A stretch of DNA of 64,000 nt from Trema orientale (taxonomy: Eukaryota; Streptophyta; Magnoliopsida; Rosales; Cannabaceae): contig JXTC01000140.1 in assembly GCA_002914845.1 (NCBI GenBank), positions 107,597 through 171,596 on the forward strand, read 5' to 3'. The translations under genes were made by a program, and so were the position numbers. Each line of letters begins with the position of its first letter. The first letter of the stretch is position 1. This document shows, piece after piece, positions 23,386 through 34,290 of the stretch. The notes under the pieces are model-generated. The model saw only the letters and a list, made by a program, of their open reading frames with translations, ran no database searches and had not been told where the DNA came from.

Positions 23386-23704
23386 CCACAATCTGATCGT
23401 AGTGATTTAAATGGCTTTCCTAATTATCTTTTAGCCTTAGTTTTGAATTTTTTGAACATGTTAAAAGACTCAGACTTTCTGTACATCAAATATTTGTAGC
23501 TATACCTTGATCAAGTCATCCGTAAATATAATGAAATATTCATAACCTTCAAATATTTGTAGCCATACCTTGATCAAGTCATCCGTAAATATAATGAAAT
23601 ATTCATAACCTTCTCTTACTTGTATATTGATTGGATAACATACATCGGTGTGCACAAATTCGAAGCATTCTATAATTCTATTGTCTTTTGCAGAAACGGA
23701 ACGT
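23386..23704 (-). pseudogene. Cop-2 integrase, N-terminal part with a 63-bp tandem duplication
   Basis: Minus-strand reading gives FVHTDVCYPIN (first catalytic Asp), then EGYEYFIIFTDDLIKV twice, then stops and SLRSDC at the insertion point. The duplicated unit occupies 23487-23549 and 23550-23612, differing at one base, and keeps the frame (21 codons). A stop lies in the second unit as read. The protein is inactive because of this stop and two large insertions further on. Confidence 0.85.
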
Positions 23705-24328
23705 TTAGTTAATTTTTCTTTCTAGACAGGATTCGCAAGTTGGTAATGGTTCGACCATTAAGTGATTCAAAGATTCTTTCTTAATCAGTCTTTGGATCCT
23801 GTTCAGATTAATATGACCTAAACAAAGGCACCATAGATAGGTATCATTTTCTAAATTTTTTAATTTCATAGTTGCTCTTTCATCTTTAATCCTTTCATTG
23901 TCGTTTAATGAGTAAAATTTTTGTTGTACAAAATAAAGATTGTTAGATTCCCAACCATAACAAATAACTTTATTATTAATGCTTATAGGATCATCTAATG
24001 AAACATTATAACCTTGTCTTTTCAAACATACAACAGAAATCAAATTTCTCTTAAAATTGTGAATATAATAACAATCCTTTAAAATAAAAAATCTAGAATA
24101 TTCAAAATAAATTTTGATATCTCCTACTGCTGTTGCAAACATCGAAGCTCTCTTTCCACACCGAAGGTTAGGATCTCCTTTACCGATGCTCTTTTTCTTC
24201 CTAAAATCCTGCAAGGAATTACAAACATAATTAGTTGCTCCAAAATCTATGATCGAAGAATCAATAGAATCTGACAAATAATATATTTCCAAGAAAAGTA
24301 TACTAACTTCCTTTTTTCTTTTAGACAC
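23705..24328 (-). pseudogene. Cop-2 protease and GAG-pre-integrase domain (207-aa open stretch)
   Basis: This is the longest open pol segment of Cop-2. Around residues 25-35 is the aspartic protease site, SSIIDFGATNYVCNS: copia proteases have Asp-Ser/Thr-Gly here, so the catalytic Asp is kept but the next residue is Phe. The protease body follows, with FFILKDCYYIHNFKRNLISV (about 80-99). Near the end is the GAG-pre-integrase domain, LGHINLNRIQRLIKKESL and CESCLERKIN, whose His and Cys pairs are part of the integrase zinc finger. The first ATG is probably not a true start, since in copia this is an internal part of a gag-pol polyprotein. A stop after 23705 separates it from integrase. Confidence 0.85.
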
Positions 24329-24373
24329 ATAAGAAGGTGACCCCTTATCTTTGGCCTTCCTTTTCTTGTGTTG

Positions 24374-24919
24374 TTACTCTAGTATTTTCATAATTGCTCG
24401 ATTAAAGCCATCATCTTGTAATTCGTCCATAGTATCAATCTTATCTACCACACGGTTAGAATTGTCCTTCATATTGATGATATCATCCGTACAATTTTGA
24501 TTCCAAATTATTTTGGATTTTAGCTTCAGAAAATCTTTCTCAACATGTCCAAAAGAACCAACATCAGTGTTGACATCATCAAGAATACTCATGGCCTTTT
24601 TTTCTAAAAAAGAGCTGTAGCTGTTAACAATTTTAACCATCCTTTCAAATTTTTCGTTCAACTGATTCAAGTCTGGGATTGTCTCTGAGACTATGTCATT
24701 AGTAAAGCTCAAGTCGCTGATGTAAAGCCTATTAAGGTTAATGATATAATAAACCACTATGCTTTTCAGTAACTCATTCGAGTTAAGACATTTTAAAAAA
24801 AGGAATTTCTCTTCTTCAGTGGAGTCTTTGGTAAAGGGAGCTAGATATGGAATAGATAATAGCCAATTTTCAATCCGTTTCCAATCAGTAGAAAAATTTT
24901 CTGGAAGCATTTTAGACAT
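24374..24919 (-). pseudogene. Cop-2 gag remnant (181-aa frame)
   Basis: The frame opens with MSKMLPENFST, a start wording seen in plant copia gag, and then continues open for 181 codons without a clear capsid signature, probably because of frameshifts or a deletion. The C-terminal part runs towards a lysine-rich tail and stops just before the protease frame (24328). I see no CCHC zinc knuckle. Its placement between leader and protease supports gag. Confidence 0.65.
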
Positions 24920-25234
24920 GGTGCTAGAGAAAATAAAACATACATAAGTAAATATTATATATTACTTTTGAATAAACTCCTACATGATCCATGAATGTAT
25001 ATAAATATAGTTACCTATAAATACTACATTTTATTCAACAGTAATTTATACCTGAATTAAGATAAGCTTCCTAAGAGAAAGACCTATCCAATTCTAGTTA
25101 AACTAGGTCCCTCCTAATTATTAATAACTATTAAAACATCTCCTATTTAATTACTAATAACTACTGTTTTATTTGGTCATTAGAACCTATTAGTAAAATT
25201 CTAAGAAGGAATATTAATAAGTCTAACTTGAGTA
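24920..25234 (-). other. Cop-2 leader, part between gag and the solo LTR
   Basis: AT-rich non-coding sequence upstream of the gag ATG on the minus strand. It ends GAGTA at the insertion edge of the solo LTR. No gene is seen. Confidence 0.6.
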
Positions 25235-26888
25235 TGTTGGAAATATGCCCTAGAAAGCAGTTTCTTTATTTGACATTTCAAACAATGTTTATTAGATTTA
25301 AGTGTTATCTATTTATTGTTAATAAATTCCATATTATGTACCAATTATATACATGTGATGTTTATGTTTTCTATTATGCAAATTTCTAAAAGTTTTCATG
25401 ACTAATGATGAGTAATAAAGAATTATTTGTGTGAAGTGTTCATATGTGAGAGACTAAATTCTTTATTTCATTATATCTAAATAAAGAGTTCACATTTTAC
25501 AAATAAAGATGGAGTACTTTATTTTACCATAGAATGTAGTGTTGTCTATTTCAACAGGATTGATGAAGTCCCCAATCATCGAAGTGTCTGACTTCAGATA
25601 GAAATACTAGTGCATTATAAGAAAGTTACAAGTGCATTGAACTGGACCAAATGAAAATAGAATTTGAGGTTAAGGGTCGTAACTCAATGTTCTATCTTTC
25701 ACTAATCTAGCACTATTTCAAGATTACCTTAATCCTAATGATTGTTGGACTTACTTTCATGAGTTTTATCTTTTTGACTTACTAAAGAACTAGTTCCGAT
25801 TATATGGTTCGAACTCCGGTATCTTGAAAGATAAGATTTGTGAATTGATGAGAACGCCCTTCATGATTTGGACACCATATATATAATGTCACTTTGAGTT
25901 TTTTCAAGGACTTGGATAATCAAAAACCAAGCGCCAGATATTTACTTTGTAAATTTGACTGTGTTTGTATGGGCAGTTATAAATACCATAGTCAATTATT
26001 ATCCATTAAATGAAAAATGGTAACTCAAAGGTAAATATGTACTAGAGGAGTAATACGGTAATTTCACGTCACTAGTACAGCATTACATCGAGGGTATATC
26101 TACAGGTATATTATATGCTAAATGGATCAAGTTAATTAAAGTAATTAGCTTCACGGAAAATATATGACATTTAGTCTAAGAGTACAATATTGGGCCTATA
26201 GTAGAGTGCTCCAATATTAATGGACAAGGCCCAATTATAATTAAGAGTTAATTATGATTGTGGATAGTTAGCCCATTAGAGCTTAGACTATTTGGATCCA
26301 TAAGGTCCACTGTCTAGCTCACACATTGCCCAATACTAATTGAATGGTCAGTTGAGCCCAGTAAACCTATTAGAGTTTACATCACTCTAATACTTAAGAG
26401 AAAAGTTCTCCTAAGCTTCTGTACAGTGGCCACACGCCACCCATACACAGTAACTATGCTTTTTCGTGTGATAGAGAGAAAAGAGAGTGAGAGAGCCGAA
26501 CTATCACGGGAGAAATCCTGAGCTCGTTCATGGCTGCCGAGGGAGAGATATCCATAGCCGTAGACGTGCAATCAAGGAGAAGGATGAGCATCTTCCGGAT
26601 TGTCCGCTCATCTCTCATTGGGAATCAAGAAGGTGCCCACATACCAGATCATTCAACGGGCTCCAGAGAATAGACGGGAAGGCTCAATGGTTTTGAAGTA
26701 CTTCCAAGTTTTATCAAAATCAAGATCCATAAATTGATTTATGTTAGATTATCGATCCTACATTTTGCTTTGTAAAGTTTCAAGAAAAATTTTAAAATAC
26801 CTATTCCACTGTGTTCTTAATTTGTTTACAAAACTGTGGAAATCGTTTAAAATCGTTTTTCAAAATTTTTTTTTCAGAATTTCTAGCA
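25235..26888 (+). mobile_element. Solo Cop-1 LTR (1,654 bp)
   Basis: It starts TGTTGGAAATATGCCC and ends TTCTAGCA and aligns end to end, in opposite orientation, with the Cop-1A and Cop-1B LTRs. Flanks are GAGTA (25230-25234) and GAGTG (26889-26893), a target duplication with one mismatch. No primer site or polypurine tract is adjacent; on both sides Cop-2 leader sequence resumes. It is therefore the product of LTR-LTR recombination of a plus-strand Cop-1 insertion. Confidence 0.9.
26530..26673 (+). CDS. Small ORF inside the Cop-1 LTR (47 aa), coding status unproven
   Basis: Starts MAAEGEIS and ends HSTGSRE before TAG. The same frame, same length and same stop occur in the right LTR of Cop-1A (minus strand, 53161-53018: MVAEGEIP to HSTGSRE). 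It is recognisable but broken in three other LTR copies. It would lie in the transcribed leader of Cop-1. Comparing these two copies I count 19 differing bases, 9 of them silent, and all 5 in the last third are silent. A second overlapping frame is also open in this copy, so this could be chance conservation. No known domain. Confidence 0.3.
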   Translation: MAAEGEISIAVDVQSRRRMSIFRIVRSSLIGNQEGAHIPDHSTGSRE

Positions 26889-28467
26889 GAGTGTATGACC
26901 ATAGTTTAAACTCTAGTAAAGGTTTTCGATTAAATGTTACCTAAGGGTAGTCACAAATGAGAAGCTTCTATAGTTTTATTTGAAGAAACCCACTATAGAA
27001 AATTATAGAAAATAATTTCTTTTTCTATATACTCTCCTAAGGGTGATCATATATAAAAATCTAACTAATGGATTTACAATAGAAACCGTAGGTCTTACTC
27101 TAGTAAGCCTTCTCCCACTCAATCTATTTAATTAATTATGAGATATATTATGATTTACCAAGTTGTATAAATCCAATTAGATACTCTAAATCTTAATTAA
27201 TATGCATGACATTATGATAATATCTGTCTAGCACTCCCTATTCTATATAACATGTTATCATAAATAGATTTATAATAATAATCACATATTAATTGAAATA
27301 AATAAATAAAGCATTAAATGACGTATCATATAGCTATGGTTGCCCTAAAATCTTAAATTACAAAATTTGAATTAAATTGATGATCCTGATCTTCGAATCT
27401 TCCAATTTAGGAATCACCGTAATCTTTAATATTTTTTCCTACAAAATCTGTTAATGATAAATATAAATATTCAACACATATAAATTTGGAAAAAAATTAT
27501 ATTTTCAATTTAAAAAATATTTCCTTATTTAAAAAAATCTAGATGAATTCAAAATTAAAAAATAATATATTTTCATAAAATATATTAATTTAAATTAAAT
27601 AACCTAGATATCTTTTGAATTTTAAATAGTTAAAAGATTTACCATAAATAAAACATTTAGCAAAATCTTTTAATTAACTCAAAGAAAATATATAGTTACC
27701 CAAAATTTCAAAATAACCAATTTCTTATTCAAAATTAAATAACTATTATACAATTCAAAATAGCAAACAAAAAATTTAAAAACAAGTAATTATCCAAAAA
27801 AAAAAATTTATCCAGTAAAGAAATATTTTTTTAAAAAAAAATTAGAGATGGATGGGAAGAGGAGGGGTCACCTCTTGTGGTGCCATCCTCCCTCGCGGGG
27901 GCGCGCCGCGGCACCCAAGGCCGGCTATGCCACGTCGCCCACTCCCTCCCTCAAAAAAAATTCTTTTTAATAGAAATTCAATTTGAAAAACAGAAAATAA
28001 AAAAGAAAAATAGAAAAAGAAAATAAGAAAATAAAAAATTCTCCATCTTCTTCTTCTTCCTCTATTGTTGGCCTTCGAAGCTTTTTCGCCATTGTTATTC
28101 TTCCAAGAAAAATTACATAAATCTAGATTTATAATTTTCTAGTATAGGAAAAACATAAATCCTAGAAAATCTATCAAGAAGGAAAACATGGTAATGATAA
28201 ACCACCCTCTTTATAATAATTTCAATAAAAAAATTATATCTAAAAATTCTATAACTATGGCTAAGGTTCATAAAACCAACAAATCAATAACATAAAAAAA
28301 ATTGATATCCATTCATCACCAAAGAACAAAAAAATCAATTAACCATTCATAGAAATCTAGAGTGTCAAACCCGTCTAAAAGTCACAAAACATGCATATAT
28401 AAACTGAACAATCAAGAACAAGCTAAAGAGAAGGATTTGTAGTGAATAGACCATAACAAAAACTGTG
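26889..28467 (-). other. Cop-2 leader (5' untranslated region)
   Basis: No gene is supported. From the primer site leftward it holds ordinary AT-rich DNA, a short GC-rich island (27841-27955, rich in gcgcgccgcggc) and a very AT-rich stretch (27160-27840). Next comes the block aaaccgtaggtctta...ccttctcccactcaat (27081-27124) that matches the Cop-1 leader, and two copies of cctaagggt-gatc-like motifs (26940 and 27027). The layout is a reduced version of the Cop-1 leader. Confidence 0.65.
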
Positions 28468-28481
28468 GCTCTAGTACCAAT
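28468..28481 (-). other. Primer-binding site of Cop-2
   Basis: On the minus strand ATTGGTACTAGAGC follows the LTR end directly. It is a one- to two-base variant of TGGTATCAGAGC, the initiator tRNA-Met site used by many plant copia elements. Confidence 0.8.
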
Positions 28482-30035
28482 TGTTAACTATAATTTACGA
28501 AAAAAATGACAAAATCAAAGATGAGCGAAGGTATGGAAAATACAAATTTTTTTTGGATTATAGTTTTTCATAAAAACTTTTTAGGATAATTTTTATGGTC
28601 TAAATACCTACAATAGATTGTGTACCTTAATCAGTGAGTCTTTCTTCCTATGCAACAAGCTTGAAGTTGCAGAGGTGTGTGGGCACCCCGATCTTGATTA
28701 ACTCCAAGTGAGAATCCAAGAACTCCAATAACCTCCAATTGTGGCTCGAAGAATTTCTCTCTCATTTTTCTCTTAGTTTTCTATGTGCAGCCACTAAATA
28801 AATATTTTAGCAAAAACTAAATTTACACATAACCACGTGGGGAGAAGTCTTTTATAGACTCCTCCAATAAGAAGGAAAATTCAACAAGCCATAGGAGAGA
28901 TAGGCTAACCAAATTTCTCTTGCTCTATAGAGTAAGAGGTAGGCTCTAAAGACCCACCCTGCTATCCGACCTTTTTCTCCCCTTCTATGTATTTGCACAT
29001 TAAACTATTTGATCCTAATTGATCTCATGCAGCCCAAGATATTGGTGTAGATTGGGGACCCAAATGGACCTTTTTAATTCAAGTTCCAATAAACAAATTC
29101 TCAGTTCTAGTTAACTCTTAATACAAGTGGGTTTGTAATACTAGTTATGGACTTATTCCACTAAAGGTCTAAACTGCACTCTTGAATTAATTAAATATCA
29201 CAAAATACTTTACAATTAAAATTACATCCATTAGATAATTAGTATTTATATGTGTATCCCCAAATGAATACCGATAATAGGAGTTAGGTAAAATTACCAT
29301 TTTGTCCCTCCGATTTTATTCTTAATTCCTTGATACAAGACTAGATCTAATGAATGTCCAGACTTACAGAAAATCTTCAATTAATAAAATATCCAATTTT
29401 ATTAAGTACTTTACTAAGGTTTAAATCATCCAAGCTCTAATAGTTCCTCAAGGTAGTATTCACTTCTCTATATAATAGAGTTGTAGAGTCTATATCTATA
29501 AGTATATGTTTATAATGCCTATAATAATGCATTATCAAAATGCTAGGGTATAGATCGTCAATTTCTTAATCCTTACCTTTTAACATCTCAAATAATATAA
29601 GTTATAAACACAGGTTCATCACTTACTTAAGGATTAAGAAAGACATGCGTTAATTATCAAGTTTGTGAGAATATATTCTTGTCAACGGCACTTATTACAC
29701 GAACATATTTCACATGGTCCTTGTTTAATATTTATACACCAATACTTTTAACACATGGTCATACCAATATAGATTAAGACATACTACAAGATCCAAGAGA
29801 AATGTCCAACTTTTCTTATTAGTTGTAAACAAATTTATTTCATTTAATTTGAGAAAAAATGTCTTAATTTTAATAAACTACTTTATTAAAATATTTTTCT
29901 AATGAATAAATCTTTGAACGTTTTGATATTTACTATTGTACCAATAATCGAAATATTATCACAAATGCTATGTATGAGGTATCACTTTATTAAATATTCA
30001 TAAGCAATAAATAGTTTTCGGGCATAAGCCTAATA
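28482..30035 (-). repeat. Cop-2 5' LTR (1,554 bp)
   Basis: Collinear with 8572-8981 plus 14013-15203. Inner end TGTTAACTATAA; outer end cctaata, where the other copy has cataaca. Scattered substitutions and small indels against the 3' LTR show an old insertion. Confidence 0.88.
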
Positions 30036-31847
30036 GGGACAAGTAGTAAATAGGGTTTTTCTTTTAAAAGACGTCTTGCGCATATATAGGACTACGATTC
30101 AATCAAATGCTTGGATTCTAATTCATCTCTACTTCTTATTTAATTTGAATTTGAATTCTTTTTTTTTTTCAATGGTTGAAACTAGTCTTTCACATCTAAT
30201 ATTCATCAAACTAATTTATTAAGGTAGACTTGAACTGTACTCTATTAAATCATTATATTGGTGGTCGTAAAAGGAAAACATTACTTAATAATTTAAGAAT
30301 AAGCCTAGTACGAAATAAAAGTAGTAAAATCATTACATATGAATCGAACTTTGTTTAACGTAGTGCAAAAATAGTTTGCGTAATGGTATCCCACTTGCCG
30401 CAAGCCTCACAGCACCATCGCCTCAATCAGTCAACCCACTAATCAAGCCAAAGTTTCTTACCTTTGGATTCTATAGCATGGATATGCAAACAACATGAGC
30501 TTCCACTCAGTAAGTATAATTTAATCTCACAAAATAATTTACAAGCATACATGCAACATATTATGAATGTTCGATTATTTTTCATTTTGATGTCTCTAGT
30601 CCTACGTCTTTTTTCTTATCTTATTGGGCCCAGGTGTGCATACCCTTTGCATGCAATCACTCGGGAAACAGAGGAGCGACCTAACTGAGTACACCCATGG
30701 TCCAACATAAACTTAAACATTCTTTCCTTGAAATTACTCCTAACTAGCAGAGTTCATAATCATCCTTTTCCATAGGAATCCTTCTAACTAATGTAGGTTG
30801 ATACGACACCTTTAAGTTATATTCTTATCTTAGCCTCATCATCATCATCCTACATGTTATACTTTATTGCTTAGCATTAACTTAGTTGAGGCATGCTTAC
30901 TCGATCTTGGCATTATGGTCAATAAGAGATACATATGATATCACAACTTCATTAGTAATATAATATAGATCCATACATTTAGAATACAGATATCAGATCA
31001 TAGCCAAGCCACATCAAACCTCAGACAAGGCATAAGTCATAGTCAAATAATATAGACAATTTCAACAGTCTCATACATACTTGTTTTAAAATTATCCATA
31101 CTGTAGGTGAGATTGTACTTACTTAGAGAGTCTCTTAAGCTAGCTCGAATTTCCTGACACACTGAGAGCGAGGATTCGTCCTGGCATAGGTACACCCTTA
31201 AGATTAGAGTGGATTAAACTCGACTAGCTATTACTCCTAAGACTTTTCAGTAATTTCAGTTTAGCTTAGGAGGATTAAGACTCATTCTAATTCATTGCAC
31301 GAGATTATTCGATGTGGTCAACTCGAATTATAATTGTGGAGTAAAGTCATTTCTCCCCTCGAGTTTAGGTGCGTAAGCACTTCACTTGGGATTCTCTATC
31401 TTAGACTTACTAGGTTGGTTTTAAAGGTCTTATTAGAACCAACCTCCTTAAGTTGAAGGGTCGAAACCCAATCGTTAGCCTAATGGTTTACTTCGATCGA
31501 CAATCATCTAAGTAGGCTAACTTAGATGAGTTGTCTTAATTACTTCTGATTAAGTCCTTAGTCCTTAGAGACTTTGTTTCTTTATTAATTGGCTTAGTTA
31601 GTTTTCCTTAGCTCATGCAGTCAATTTGGATCTTGCCATTTGATTTGAATTTCCTTGTTAGCTAACTTGGATTTAATTAACTTCAATCTAATTAATTAGT
31701 TAGACTTAACTAATTAGCTTGTTAATCACTTTGGTTTCTAATCAATTAATTAATTTAAATCTTACTTAATTACTTATTCATACTCAATTGATTTTTAATT
31801 TCCCTCCTTAATCTTATTTAATTAATTAGACTTAATTAATCAATACC
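30036..31847. other. Unclassified repeat-like DNA without a gene
   Basis: No coding sequence is supported. The block at 31080-31150 (tgtacttacttagagag, then agctagctcg) resembles a motif in gypsy LTRs of this window, so part may be an old LTR. From about 31600 the sequence becomes a degenerate TTAATTAAT-rich tract that continues after Ath-4 at 38186, showing that the two sides were joined before Ath-4 inserted. Confidence 0.4.
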
Positions 31848-32948
31848 TGTTGCCTAGTTTACTAATTAAAGGCTACCGCAAGAGCACAAGTCTTAACAAG
31901 TAATATAGGGGTAAGAGTGAGAGTATCGTCCACAGAGAAATATGATGTATATTCACTAATTACTAACCAAGCACAACCCACGATTTATCCAAATAAATAA
32001 TAAAGAAATAACTAAAGTAACTTGCAACTAATCAATAATAAAAAGATGACAAAACAAGAAATGAAAGCAAGAACAAAAACTCAACAAACAAGATATCTAA
32101 TTAAAATCAACTAATGGAATAAGACCTAGGATTACAATCTCCCCTCTAACTCCTCTAATCACTCAATCCCCTCTTAAATTAATTAATGCAATAGAGTTGC
32201 CAACTGAGAAGTTAATGTAACCAAAAAGCCTTTTCTAAGTACAAATTAGAATCTAGACAAGATAACATATTACCCCTAATATGAATTGAACTAAGTGCAC
32301 TAAGATTAAGATCTCAAAAATAGTTATACAAGTCACATAGGTATATTCCTATCCTATGCAAACTTACCCCAAACTTGGCAATCTTATGTTGTTCAACTTA
32401 TATCGAAATTTCTATTCCCTCTTTTAAGCTTATAGAAATTTCACTCAACATTCCATTTAGTAACCAAATAAATAGAAGACAATAAGTACAAAGCTAAACA
32501 AAAAACTCAACATTGGATTTCATTAATAAAAGAGGATAAATAAGCAAAAAGATTATATTAGAAGTTTAATTATAACCCTAGGTAATTGGGTTTAGCTCAT
32601 AATCAATTTAAACAACCCAAAAAGAAATATACAAGAGTTCAACATCTCAAATTTACAAAAATTAAAGAGATGAAGAAGGGAGAAGAAAGGAAATACTCTA
32701 TGAAGCTCAATTTCTCACTCAATCTCTTCAATCCCCTTAATTCTTGATGTTTTTCTCCATTTGAATGGCATCCAATGGTCTTCAAAATGGCTTTGGCAAC
32801 TAAGATTTTTGTCCCCCTCAAATGGGTGTGAAAGATGCTATTTATAGGAGCTAAAAGAGTCGCCTCAAATTGCATACCACATGGAAAAACACGTGAAAAC
32901 CCAGGTGTTGGCACTGCGGCACTATTTTCTGGCATAGTGGCACCAAAA
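31848..32948 (-). repeat. Ath-4 3' LTR, truncated at its inner end
   Basis: Collinear with 36820-37925 of the 5' LTR up to aaatgagcat, after which unrelated interior begins (32949). It retains the TATA motif (ctatttata on the plus strand, 32838-32846) and only the edge of the GTGCC cluster. Confidence 0.85.
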
Positions 32949-33187
32949 TGAGCATCAAAAGAAAAAAAGAAAAGTACACAATTTATTCAAGTTATCTCAT
33001 CTCAACAACACTCACAATTTATTCAAACCATCAAAAGAAAAGCAGAAAAAAAATTATTTCCTAAAAGTACACAACTCATGGAAAGAAAATTATGGTAACC
33101 AACACATAAGCAAAGCCACATCCAAACAGATAATTATCCAACAACTATTCTCACTCCCAAACTCCAAATTAGCAATATTCTCAAAAT
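32949..33187. other. Interior junction segment of Ath-4/Ath-5
   Basis: A-rich non-coding DNA between the broken LTR and the gag-like frames, with a short direct repeat of acacaatttattcaa (about 32976 and 33010). No gene. Confidence 0.4.
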
Positions 33188-34290
33188 TTAAATGTTCAAT
33201 GTAAGCACAAGGGAAAAGAACACGTACTGGGGAGGCGAGACATTCTCGCCTCCTATCAAGGTTGGCAAATGTAGTACTCCGGGCAAGGTGACTCTAACTT
33301 GGGTGGTACGAGACTCCTCTCCATAATTTGCATATTTAGCCTTATTTATATACACATTGGTGAAGCTCGTCAAATAGTGGCTTTCACCCATAATATATCA
33401 TACAACACGACTTAAGGGTCTTGGTTTTGAACGCCCTCATGCTTGGCTATGTATGCAAGTGCTCAGCTCATATGCTTAAGTTGTCTCGGCTTCAGCACAT
33501 GTGTTTGGTGGGCTTAATTGAACGGTGTTACTAGTGGTGGCGGGGGTTTTGGCCACATAGGATTGTCGTAAATGTGATTGTTGATGAATGGTTGCGGCAT
33601 GATGATTTGGATCTCAAAAGGTGAATACTGACAAGTATTGTCTTGTGATTCTTTCTCATTAATCCACTCTTGATTCTCTTTCTCACTTGAGTCATCATCA
33701 TTAAACAAACTCAAGGTCCTTCTATTTGTGCTCAGCTCCTCACAGTGGCTTTTATCAATGTTTGTAACTTGTGTATATATCATAACCACTGTTCTTCTCT
33801 TGGCTTCAATGGAGTCATAGAGAGACTTAAATTGTGAATTATAAACGGTCTCCATTCTCTCCCACTTTTAATGGCGAAGTCTTGTCTCCTGTAAAAATTA
33901 TGCAAAAAGATATTCATGGTCAGGAGAAGGCCAAGCTTGGTAATGCGGACTATCAAACTATGACGCAAAAATGTTAGAATTATCTCTCAAACCAAGGTGC
34001 CTTGGTGGATAATTCCAACTTCGATAGTCAAAGTTGGCTATATCTTCTAACAACCAATAAGCTTCATCAATAGATAGTTGGTAGACAGAGGTGGCACCAT
34101 TTCCTCTTTCCACCCATATTCTTGTTTTGGGTGAAAGGTTATTGAGAAAATTTTATATTTTACACTCCCGGAAAAAACTATGATTCGGGCATGTCATGAG
34201 CAACTCTTTATATCTCCACTATGCACAATAAAATGACTCTGTCTCGTTGAGTAAATTACAAGAGTACTTATCGGTCTAACATCTCCAAGC
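33188..34290 (-). pseudogene. Athila-type gag fragment, probably of Ath-5
   Basis: Read from 34290 downward on the minus strand: a block corresponding to NETESFYCAWRRYKELLMTC, then NFLNNLSPKTRIWVERGNG, then YQLSIDEAYWLLEDIANFDY at about 34080-34020. This is the second half of a gag domain from a different family than the Ath-4 gag at 35871-36690. Frames at 33855-33514 and 33391-33188 continue as a low-complexity C-terminal part (acidic NDDDSSEKENQEW, then proline-rich). Stops and frameshifts are frequent. Only about 130 bp separates it from the Ath-5 primer site, so the gag N-terminal half has been deleted. Confidence 0.7.

Larger units (their letters stand above)
8572..30035 (-). mobile_element. 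Cop-2: copia retrotransposon enlarged by four nested insertions
   Basis: On the minus strand the order is 5' LTR (30035-28482), primer-binding site, leader, gag, protease, integrase, reverse transcriptase/RNase H, polypurine tract and 3' LTR (15203-14013 plus 8981-8572). Taking out the insertions leaves about 10 kb with collinear copia pol. Flanks are GTGAC (8567-8571) and GGGAC (30036-30040), a 4/5 match to a target duplication, but the Athila pol on the left does not resume on the right. gag and pol are full of stops and frameshifts. Lineage within copia was not resolved by eye. Confidence 0.85.

Noticed and set aside
30464..30688. 74-aa frame as a host gene
   Set aside because: No domain, no codon bias visible, and the surroundings look like decayed LTR DNA.
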